A stretch of 6,485 nt of DNA from Nitrospiraceae bacterium (GTDB lineage Bacteria > Nitrospirota > Nitrospiria > Nitrospirales > Nitrospiraceae). The stretch lies in contig JAABQN010000118.1 of assembly GCA_011391455.1 (NCBI GenBank), forward strand, positions 1-6,485. Direction: 5' to 3'. Shown here piece after piece: positions 1 to 5,295 of the stretch. The position numbers and the translations under genes are program-made. A model generated the notes under the pieces. That model worked only from the letters and a program-made list of their open reading frames with translations, ran no database searches and was not told where the DNA came from. Within the stretch, counting starts at the first letter, position 1; each line of letters begins with the position of its first letter.

Positions 1-264
1 CCTTCATATAGACCATTTGTCATGTACGGGTCGGAACATTGTCTTGATGGCTCTGTCAGGAGGCAATTGGCTAAGACTTCCGGTCGGAAACATGGCTCTT
101 CCCTCTAGCCCCAAGCCTCCTGCCTCTCGCCCAAACATTGGCGATTGCGGCAGAAGTGTTCATGAATAATGCGGGCTAGATGCCGGCGACTCACAGACTC
201 CAGGATTGATACCAGAGATCGCCCCTTCCTACGCGTGTCCTTCCGGCGGTGTAGGCGCTATGTG
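1..264. other. Left-edge region with no convincing gene
   Basis: I find no supported gene here. A forward frame is open from the window edge to a stop at 167-169, and another to a stop at 106-108. Neither translation resembles a protein family I know, and both run through a C/T-rich stretch, so I treat them as chance. Small items are visible: a short direct repeat of GGTCGGAA followed by CAT (29-39 and 82-93, the second with one extra A), and a 5-bp inverted repeat TTCCG/CGGAA at 78-89. No tRNA cloverleaf or terminator stands out. It could include the degraded 3' end of a neighbouring gene. Confidence 0.5.
96..131 (+). repeat. C/T-rich intergenic stretch, copy 1
   Basis: This pyrimidine-biased stretch begins CTCTTCCCTCTAGCC and continues with degenerate GCCTCC and GCCTCTCGCC units. 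Its first 15 bases match positions 1095-1109 with one mismatch. It lies upstream of the toxin-antitoxin promoter and carries no start codon or hairpin. I infer a dispersed low-complexity intergenic element; its function is unknown. Confidence 0.4.
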
Positions 265-292
265 TTGACAGGCGTCTCCGGTCAGGCATAAT
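265..292 (+). promoter_or_regulatory. sigma70-type promoter of the toxin-antitoxin operon
   Basis: A perfect -35 hexamer TTGACA (265-270) is followed after 16 bases by CATAAT (287-292), a five-of-six match to the -10 consensus. The predicted transcription start is near 299, which leaves a leader of about 27 bases with a strong ribosome binding site before the antitoxin. This is the best promoter in the window, and its -10 overlaps an inverted repeat, as expected for an autoregulated antitoxin operon. Confidence 0.75.
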
Positions 293-311
293 GTAGGCAC
301 ATCACTACATT
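290..311. promoter_or_regulatory. Inverted repeat, candidate antitoxin operator
   Basis: AATGTAG (290-296) and CTACATT (305-311) are perfect 7-bp arms separated by 8 bases. The left arm overlaps the -10 element and the spacer covers the predicted start site. Phd/YefM-type antitoxins, alone or with their toxin, bind palindromes at their own promoter and repress it. Its position makes this the likely operator; binding itself is inferred. Confidence 0.6.
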
Positions 312-312
312 G

Positions 313-318
313 AGGAGG
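313..318 (+). promoter_or_regulatory. Ribosome binding site deciding the antitoxin start
   Basis: AGGAGG ends 7 bases before the GTG at 326, which is ideal spacing. The next in-frame ATG at 332 would be 13 bases away, so the GTG is preferred as the start. The strong site fits the need for antitoxin to be made in excess over toxin. Confidence 0.75.
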
Positions 319-325
319 ATATCCC

Positions 326-604
326 GTGCAAATGGGACTACGCGAAGCGAATCAGAAATTTTCTCAGTTGATGAAGGCCGTCAAGCAGGGCCAGGAAGTG
401 CTGTTAACCGAACGTGGCAAGCCTTTGGCTGTCGTGAAGCTGATCGGGGCCTCCGATGACGCGAGTTCTGCCATTCGAAGGCTGGAGTCTGCCGGGCTGT
501 TGCGCGCGGCCTCGAACAGCCGCATGCTCCCAGCATGGAGCCCTCGATCGGTGCGCGGCGTGCCGTTGTCCCGCACGATTGTTATGGACAGAGAAGAACA
601 GTGA
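326..604 (+). CDS. Type II antitoxin, Phd/YefM family
   Basis: This is a 92-residue antitoxin predicted to neutralise the PIN-domain toxin encoded next and to repress the shared promoter. Residues 3-40 have the classic Phd/YefM N-terminal DNA-binding pattern: GLREANQKFSQLMKAVKQG, then an EVLLTERGKPLAVV strand pair. Residues 48-92 are the variable, probably disordered toxin-binding tail, with RRLESAGLLR and a GVPLSRTIVMDREEQ ending typical of antitoxins paired with PIN toxins. The GTG start is chosen from the AGGAGG site upstream; an ATG two codons later is the alternative. The stop overlaps the toxin start by 4 bases (GTGA), implying coupled translation. The family is well supported; the partner specificity is inferred from the gene pairing. 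A formal VapB name is uncertain because the fold looks like Phd, not AbrB or RHH. Confidence 0.85.
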   Translation: MQMGLREANQKFSQLMKAVKQGQEVLLTERGKPLAVVKLIGASDDASSAIRRLESAGLLRAASNSRMLPAWSPRSVRGVPLSRTIVMDREEQ

Positions 605-1041
605 CCACGCGTCATTGGGCCTACTTCGATACCAGCGTGTTTGTGAAACGGTATGTCAAGGAGTCAGGTTCGAGCGCGACGCGGCGGTTGCTGCAACGGT
701 TTCGGTTTCTCTCTTCAGCGGTCGCGCCGGTCGAAGCCCTGTCCGCGCTCAGCCGGCGGCGGGCATGCGGTGAACTTACGCCACGGGATTTTCTTGCCAT
801 CCGTTCGAGGTTGGGCAAGGATCGGGCCTATTGGGAATTAGTGGAAGTGAGCGAGCACGTCCTCCGGCACGCCGAGGAGCTGGTCCAGAAAACGGATGTC
901 AGAACGCTCGATGCCCTGCACATTGCTTCAGCAATCATGTTTCAAACAGCCTCAGGACTGACGATTCCCTTCATCACCAGCGACGCCAAACAGCGCGACG
1001 CGGCCCAAGCCATGGCCTTGACCGTCATCTGGGTGGATTAA
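601..1041 (+). CDS. vapC: VapC-like PIN-domain ribonuclease toxin
   Basis: This 146-residue PIN-domain protein is the expected toxin of the pair, a Mg-dependent endoribonuclease. VapC toxins commonly cut tRNA or rRNA; the target here cannot be read from sequence. The acidic active-site set is complete: Asp10 in YFDTSVFVKRY, Glu45 in APVEALSAL, Asp104 in TLDALHIASA and Asp128 in FITSDAKQRDAA. It therefore looks catalytically intact and is full length for the family. I start it at the GTG at 601, which overlaps the antitoxin stop as GTGA, because the conserved first strand begins a few residues later. An in-frame ATG at 535 would add 22 residues that duplicate antitoxin coding sequence and have no family counterpart. 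Only a weak purine run (591-596) precedes the GTG, so expression probably depends on antitoxin translation. Confidence 0.85.
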   Translation: MTTRHWAYFDTSVFVKRYVKESGSSATRRLLQRFRFLSSAVAPVEALSALSRRRACGELTPRDFLAIRSRLGKDRAYWELVEVSEHVLRHAEELVQKTDVRTLDALHIASAIMFQTASGLTIPFITSDAKQRDAAQAMALTVIWVD

Positions 1042-1067
1042 GAACACCTATCAGGATGTATCCACCC
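1031..1067 (+). terminator. Hairpin straddling the toxin stop codon
   Basis: GGGTGGAT (1031-1038) and ATCCACCC (1060-1067) form a perfect 8-bp stem. Inside it, ACACCT (1044-1049) can pair with AGG plus TGT (1053-1055 and 1057-1059), with one bulged A, to close an ATC loop. The left arm contains the last toxin codons and the stop lies just inside. No T-run follows, so this is not a canonical intrinsic terminator. It may end transcription inefficiently or protect the 3' end of the message. Confidence 0.45.
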
Positions 1068-1094
1068 TAGGGGCTATGGGTAACCAGAAGGAAT

Positions 1095-1127
1095 CTCTTC
1101 CCTCTCGCCTCGTGCCCCTCGCCTGGC
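1095..1127 (+). repeat. C/T-rich intergenic stretch, copy 2
   Basis: A pyrimidine-biased run starts CTCTTCCCTCTCGCC and continues with CGTGCCCCTCGCC-type units. The first 15 bases match 96-110 with one mismatch. It fills the gap between the convergent toxin and esterase genes, ending just before the esterase stop codon. No terminator hairpin for the esterase gene is visible in it. Confidence 0.4.
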
Positions 1128-1130
1128 TTT

Positions 1131-1841
1131 TTAGCGTTTTCGCTCCAACAGCGGCTCAAGCTTTGGGAAGATCCTCTCGACGATGATGCGATAGCCTTCT
1201 CCGGTCGGATGGATGCCGTCGGCTTGATTGAGCGAGGGCGAGCCTGCCACCCCGTCGAGGAAAAATGGAATCAACGTCAGTCGATACTGTTTCGCTAATA
1301 CCTGGTACAGCGATTCAAACCCGTCGGTGTAATCTTTTCCATAATTCGGAGGAAGTTTCATCCCCGCTAACACGACAGTGACTGACGCCTGTTGAAGCTG
1401 CTGAATGATCCGTTCGAGGTTGGCTTTCGTTTCCTGCAGACTGAGGCCGCGAAGCCCATCGTTGCCGCCGAGCTCCAGAATGACGATTGCCGGCTTGTTC
1501 TTCAGAACCCAGGAAACCCTTCTGGCTCCGCCGGCTGTCGTCTCACCGCTAACTCCCGCGTTCACAACTCGATAGCCATAGCCTGCTGCATCCAACGTCC
1601 GTTGCAGGCGCGCGGGATAGGACTCATCCTGTCGCACACCTAAGCCTGCCGTCAGGCTGTCGCCGAAGGCAACGATGCTGGGACATTCGCCTGAGATGGA
1701 TCCTGACCCCACGGCTTCGCGCGGAGGGGTCGACGACGGGAGTTGAGAGGCGGTGGCATCACTACGGGCGTACCCGCAGAGGAGGATCAAGAAGAGGCAG
1801 TAAAATAGTTTTGTGAGAATCCATGAGCGGCGCATCATCAT
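1131..1841 (-). CDS. tesA: TesA-type periplasmic SGNH esterase / lysophospholipase
   Basis: This is a 236-residue secreted SGNH hydrolase closely resembling E. coli TesA (acyl-CoA thioesterase I / protease I / lysophospholipase L1), which hydrolyses acyl esters and thioesters in the periplasm. All blocks are present: GDSLTAG at 60-66 (nucleophile Ser62), NAGVSGET at 94-101 (oxyanion Gly99), ELGGNDGLRG at 123-132 (Asn127) and DGIHPTGEGY at 208-217 (Asp208, His211). The TesA-specific LPPNYGKDY is at 163-171. Residues 1-25 form a signal peptide (MMMRRSW, then a hydrophobic core), probably cut after Gly-Tyr-Ala25. Cys22 lacks a proper lipobox because Leu precedes it. A Ser/Pro-rich linker spans about 28-52. 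I start at the first of three ATGs (1841, 1838, 1835); an upstream ATG at 1919 would put 26 polar residues before the signal peptide. No Shine-Dalgarno is obvious. It diverges from the YbbA/YbbP operon, as in E. coli. Confidence 0.88.
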   Translation of the reverse strand: MMMRRSWILTKLFYCLFLILLCGYARSDATASQLPSSTPPREAVGSGSISGECPSIVAFGDSLTAGLGVRQDESYPARLQRTLDAAGYGYRVVNAGVSGETTAGGARRVSWVLKNKPAIVILELGGNDGLRGLSLQETKANLERIIQQLQQASVTVVLAGMKLPPNYGKDYTDGFESLYQVLAKQYRLTLIPFFLDGVAGSPSLNQADGIHPTGEGYRIIVERIFPKLEPLLERKR

Positions 1842-1843
1842 CC

Positions 1844-1856
1844 AGTATAATATACT
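1844..1856. promoter_or_regulatory. Perfect palindrome between tesA and ybbA
   Basis: AGTATAATATACT is a perfect palindrome with 6-bp arms around a central A at 1850. It lies just upstream of the tesA start and in the AT-rich divergent spacer. It contains a perfect TATAAT on the plus strand and TATATT/TATACT on the minus strand, so it may be a shared -10 region, a regulator site, or both. Confidence 0.45.
1846..1851 (+). promoter_or_regulatory. Candidate -10 element for the ybbA-ybbP operon
   Basis: This is a perfect TATAAT 44 bases before the YbbA ATG. It would place the transcription start near 1858 and keep the AGGAG ribosome site in the leader. No good -35 sits 16-18 bases upstream (ATGAGC at 1823-1828 with a 17-base spacer), so activity may need an activator, or this may be a chance match in AT-rich DNA. 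Confidence 0.4.
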
Positions 1857-1866
1857 CTGCACCTGA

Positions 1867-1876
1867 ACAATATTGT
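1867..1876. promoter_or_regulatory. Second perfect palindrome in the divergent spacer
   Basis: ACAATATTGT is a perfect 10-bp palindrome centred between 1871 and 1872. That is about 21.5 bp from the centre of the first palindrome, close to two helical turns. It lies between the candidate YbbA promoter and the ribosome site. A regulator dimer could bind both sites on one face of the DNA; no regulator gene is present in the window. Confidence 0.35.
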
Positions 1877-1881
1877 AGGAG
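1877..1881 (+). promoter_or_regulatory. Ribosome binding site for YbbA
   Basis: AGGAG ends 13 bases before the ATG at 1895, longer than usual. It ends 1 base before an in-frame GTG at 1883, which is too close. Family alignment favours the ATG, so the wide spacing suggests modest initiation. Confidence 0.45.
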
Positions 1882-1894
1882 CGTGATCGACAAC

Positions 1895-2599
1895 ATGATT
1901 TCCCTTTCTCATCTGACAATGCGTTTGGCCGGCGGCGGCCATCAGATCACGATCCTCGACGATGTCACGCTTGAGATTCCCGATAAACAGCGTGTGGCCA
2001 TCGTCGGCCCCTCCGGAAGCGGGAAGTCTACATTACTGGGACTCATCGCTGGGCTGGATCGTCCGACCTCCGGCTCCATCACATTGAACGGTGTGGAGAT
2101 CTCGGCGATGCGTGAAAGCGCCTTGGCGCGCTTTCGTCGCGATCACATCGGCTATATCTTTCAATCCTTCCATCTGATTCCCACCCTGACCGCTCTGGAA
2201 AATGTTCTGGTGCCATTGGAGTTGGCAGGGATGAGCACGGCGCAGGCTCGCGCGACGGAGCTGTTGCAGACCGTCGGCCTGGGAGATCGGCTGCATCATT
2301 ATCCCGTCCAACTGTCGGGAGGCGAGCAGCAGCGGGTGGCGGTGGCCAGAGCCTTCGCCTGCCACCCACCGATTCTTCTGGCCGACGAGCCGACCGGAAA
2401 CCTGGATTCAGCCACGGGCCAGCAAGTGATGCTGCTGCTCCATTCTCTCCATCGCGATTTCGGCGCCACCCTAGTCCTCGTCACGCACGATCGTTCCATG
2501 GCATCGTCAATGGAACGCGTGATTATGTTGCGCGACGGCCGCGTCGAATCCGATACCCTCACCGACCCGAACCATCGGGGCTCAGGGTCGTTCCGGTGA
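1895..2599 (+). CDS. ybbA: YbbA-like ABC transporter ATP-binding protein
   Basis: This 234-residue cytoplasmic ATPase powers the permease encoded next. It belongs to the LolD/MacB/YbbA class and is closest by eye to E. coli YbbA, for example in FQSFHLIPTLTALENV. The full motif set is present: Walker A GPSGSGKST (38-46), Q-loop Gln90, signature LSGGEQQR (140-147), Walker B ILLADE (160-165, catalytic Glu165), D-loop GNLD (168-171) and switch His198. The last 15 or so residues are a polar tail with no obvious role. I start at the ATG at 1895, where the family's first strand (ISLSHLTMRL) begins. An ATG at 1823 would add 24 residues running back over the divergent tesA start, and a GTG at 1883 adds four. 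The stop overlaps the permease start by 4 bases (GTGA), so the two proteins are probably made in step as a dimeric ATPase with two permeases. Confidence 0.9.
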   Translation: MISLSHLTMRLAGGGHQITILDDVTLEIPDKQRVAIVGPSGSGKSTLLGLIAGLDRPTSGSITLNGVEISAMRESALARFRRDHIGYIFQSFHLIPTLTALENVLVPLELAGMSTAQARATELLQTVGLGDRLHHYPVQLSGGEQQRVAVARAFACHPPILLADEPTGNLDSATGQQVMLLLHSLHRDFGATLVLVTHDRSMASSMERVIMLRDGRVESDTLTDPNHRGSGSFR

Positions 2600-5262
2600 T
2601 TTCTTTTGTCTTGAAAATGGCCTGGCGTGAAACGAGGGGAGCCTGGCGGCACTTTCTCTATTTCTTCGCCTGTATCGCGATCGGCGTCGGAGCCCTGGTC
2701 GGGGTGTCGCTGTTCGGCGCGAATATGGAGCAGGCCGTCACGCGAGAAGCGCGTGGACTGTTAGGCGGCGATCTCGAAATTCGTCTGACTCGCCCCCTGA
2801 GCATCCCGGGACAAGCAGTGCTGAACTCGCTGAGTGAACGGGACATGGCCTTGACCCATGTGAGCGAACTGGTCGCCATGGCTGCGCGCGAGACTTTTGT
2901 GCCAACTGCGACCCAATCGACCCAGATCGTTGAACTGAAAGCGGTTGAGCCGGCCTATCCCCTGTACGGAACGATCAGACTTGAGCCGGCCCAATCGCTT
3001 GATGTTCTGCTTCACCCGGATATCCAACACTGCGGCGGGCGCGCCTGTTTTGGCGCGGTGGTGCAAGAGTCTCTGCTGATTCGGATGGGCCTCTCGGTCG
3101 GGGATCGCTTGAAGATCGGTCAAGCGATGTTCCTGATCACCGGCCTCGTGCGAACCGAGCCGGATCGAATGGCCAATGCCTTTTCCCTGGGCCCACGAGT
3201 GATGGTGACGCAGGAAGGATTACGGGCGGCGGATCTGATTAAGCCAGGAAGCCGTGTGCGAGAACGGTATCTGGTCAAGATCGCTTCCGATATACCGCTG
3301 GAGCCCCTGCGCGCAGAGCTGCGAGATCGGTTGGAGTCAGAGTCGGCTCGCGTAACCAGTTATCGCACGTCCCAGTCACAATTGAGGCAATTTCTCGAGC
3401 AGCTCTCCCGCTACCTCGGCCTGATCGGCCTCACCGCGCTGTTCATCGGTGGCCTGGGGGTCGGAACTTCGATTCATGCATTCTTGCGGGACAAACTACG
3501 GACGATCGCCATCTTGAAAGCGGTCGGCGCCGATTCGGCGACGGTCGTCTCGACCTACGTGGTGCAAGCGATATTTCTGGGATGTATCGGGAGCTTTTCC
3601 GGCATCTTGTTGGGAATTGCGCTTCAAAAAGGATTGCCTCCCCTTGCTGCTGCTCTCTTTGCATCAGACATTCTCGATCAATTAGGCGTCTCCTCGGAAT
3701 TGTCGTGGTACTCGGTCTGGCCCTTACTGAAAGGAGCAGCGCTGGGACTACTGTCGACGCTGCTGTTTACCCTCTGGCCCCTGTTGAAGATTCGAGAGGT
3801 TCACCCAGGCGCGATCTTCCGGCGCGATGCGGAACAGGCGACGGTCGGGCAAGAGACCTCTCCGTCACGATGGTGGGTGAAATGGGGGCTAACCGATCCC
3901 TGGAATGTCGGCACGGCAGGAGGAATCCTCCTCGGACTCTGCGCTCTCTCGGTGTGGCAAGCAGGCTCCTGGTCGATCGGCTTCTTGTTTATCGGGGCGA
4001 TGTCTCTCGCTATCACGGTCCTCTTTGTCTGTGCGCGGGTGTTCGTGCGAGGGCTGGCCTGGATGCCGTTACCTCCCGTCTTGAGCCTTCGCTATGCCCT
4101 GGGTAATGTCGTACGGCCGGGGAGTCAGGCGACGGGGATCATGGTCGCCATCGGCATCGGTGTGATGGCGATTGTCACTGTGTCGCTGGTGGAACAGGCG
4201 TTGCTCCAACAAATACAGGAGAATCGGCCGGCGGATGCACCAACTTTTTTCTTTATCGACATCCAGCCAGATCAAGCGAAGAAGTTCGTGTCGTTGGTCG
4301 AGCAACAGACAGGTAAAGCGCGTCCGGAGCTCATGCCACTGATACGTTCCCGGCTTCATTCGATTAACGGACAGGTCATCACCGCAGAAGAAGGAGCGGA
4401 AAAGAGCGACAAGCGCGCGGAAGGAAAGGAGGGACGTGGGAAACAGTGGTATTTCACCCGTGAATATGTCCTGACCTTTCTCGACAAGCTCCCGAAAGAC
4501 AATACGTTGGTCAAGGGGGAATGGTGGAAGCCAGAACAAGTCTTCTCGACACCTCAAGTATCAGTGGAAGAGGATGCGGCCATGCATTTAGGGCTCACGA
4601 TCGGCTCAACTGTGGAATTCGATATTCAAGGGACTACTGTGTCGGCGGAGGTGAGCAGTATCCGTAAAGTCGAGTGGGGAAACTTCTCGACAAATTTCTA
4701 CATGATTTTGTCCCCGGGCTCGATTGAAGGGGCGCCCTTTACCTATGTGGCCACAGTGCGAGTCTCGACAGAACAAGAGCTGCCGTTGCAGCAGACGGTC
4801 GTCGCCTCATTTCCAAACATCAGTGCGATTCATATCGGCGATGTGCTCGATGGTTTTGCGCGGGTGCTCGATCGTCTCTCGCTGGCGATCAGAGCGGTGG
4901 CGCTCTTTTGCGTTGTGGCCGGCGGGTTGGTCATGGCAGCGGCGCTCGCAGCGACACGCTACCGGCGTCTCTACGAATCGGTGATCCTGAAAGCGCTCGG
5001 CGCGACACGCGGCCTGATTGCGCGCGCCTTTGCCATGGAGTATGTCCTGCTGGGCGCCGTCGCGGGGTTGATCGGACTGACCCTCGGGACTGTCTTGTCA
5101 TGGGCCCTCGTGCGATTTGTATTCGAACTTTCCTGGAACATCCACCCACGAGTGCTTGGCATCGGCCTCCTCCTCACAATGTCGCTGACCCTGCTAGTCG
5201 GTTTTGGGAGCACCTACCGGATTCTCGGCCAACGGCCGCTGGCGGTATTACGACACGAGTAG
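2596..5262 (+). CDS. ybbP: YbbP-like ABC permease (FtsX/MacB fold, type VII)
   Basis: An 888-residue inner-membrane permease, somewhat longer than E. coli YbbP (about 800). I count ten likely membrane segments: about 20-41, 272-294, 317-343, 373-395, 438-455, 459-484, 512-534, 763-787, 814-838 and 850-873. Two large periplasmic domains lie at about 42-270 and 535-762. Two FtsX-type ATPase-contact motifs are visible, RTIAILKAVGAD (302-313) and YESVILKALGATR (793-805). YbbP-like signatures include LKAVEPAYPLYG (114-125), IRSRLHSINGQ (583-593) and IRKVEWGNFSTNFYMI (689-704). With YbbA it should drive periplasmic shape changes that move or expose hydrophobic substrate, possibly for TesA; this is inferred from E. 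coli. The GTG start overlaps the ybbA stop; an ATG at 2617 (residue 8) is possible but would cut the N-terminal amphipathic stretch. Odd points are a Cys146/Cys151 pair and a charged insert at about 597-616. Confidence 0.87.
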   Translation: MISFVLKMAWRETRGAWRHFLYFFACIAIGVGALVGVSLFGANMEQAVTREARGLLGGDLEIRLTRPLSIPGQAVLNSLSERDMALTHVSELVAMAARETFVPTATQSTQIVELKAVEPAYPLYGTIRLEPAQSLDVLLHPDIQHCGGRACFGAVVQESLLIRMGLSVGDRLKIGQAMFLITGLVRTEPDRMANAFSLGPRVMVTQEGLRAADLIKPGSRVRERYLVKIASDIPLEPLRAELRDRLESESARVTSYRTSQSQLRQFLEQLSRYLGLIGLTALFIGGLGVGTSIHAFLRDKLRTIAILKAVGADSATVVSTYVVQAIFLGCIGSFSGILLGIALQKGLPPLAAALFASDILDQLGVSSELSWYSVWPLLKGAALGLLSTLLFTLWPLLKIREVHPGAIFRRDAEQATVGQETSPSRWWVKWGLTDPWNVGTAGGILLGLCALSVWQAGSWSIGFLFIGAMSLAITVLFVCARVFVRGLAWMPLPPVLSLRYALGNVVRPGSQATGIMVAIGIGVMAIVTVSLVEQALLQQIQENRPADAPTFFFIDIQPDQAKKFVSLVEQQTGKARPELMPLIRSRLHSINGQVITAEEGAEKSDKRAEGKEGRGKQWYFTREYVLTFLDKLPKDNTLVKGEWWKPEQVFSTPQVSVEEDAAMHLGLTIGSTVEFDIQGTTVSAEVSSIRKVEWGNFSTNFYMILSPGSIEGAPFTYVATVRVSTEQELPLQQTVVASFPNISAIHIGDVLDGFARVLDRLSLAIRAVALFCVVAGGLVMAAALAATRYRRLYESVILKALGATRGLIARAFAMEYVLLGAVAGLIGLTLGTVLSWALVRFVFELSWNIHPRVLGIGLLLTMSLTLLVGFGSTYRILGQRPLAVLRHE

Positions 5263-5295
5263 GAGAGGCAACTAGCCCGCTGTCGCAGCAAAAAC

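Noticed and set aside
2..169. Open forward frame at the left edge, about 55 codons
   Set aside because: It resembles no family I know, runs through a C/T-rich stretch and has no supporting ribosome site; likely chance.
535..600. N-terminal extension of the toxin from the ATG at 535
   Set aside because: The added 22 residues overlap antitoxin coding sequence in another frame and precede the conserved PIN start; the GTG at 601 with the GTGA overlap is better.
1823..1894. Upstream start for the YbbA ATPase at 1823
   Set aside because: It would extend across the divergent tesA start and promoter region and has no counterpart in the family.
1842..1919. Upstream tesA start at 1919
   Set aside because: It would place 26 polar residues before a clear signal peptide and run into ybbA coding sequence.
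3582..4106. Long forward open frame inside ybbP
   Set aside because: Its translation is arginine-rich and family-free; it is an alternative-frame shadow of the well-supported permease.
4069..4557. Reverse-strand open frame inside ybbP
   Set aside because: Antisense shadow with no recognisable motif and no promoter or ribosome site.
5279..5289. Small hairpin GCTG-TCG-CAGC between ybbP and the aminopeptidase gene as a terminator
   Set aside because: Only 4 bp of stem, with no T-run downstream on either strand.
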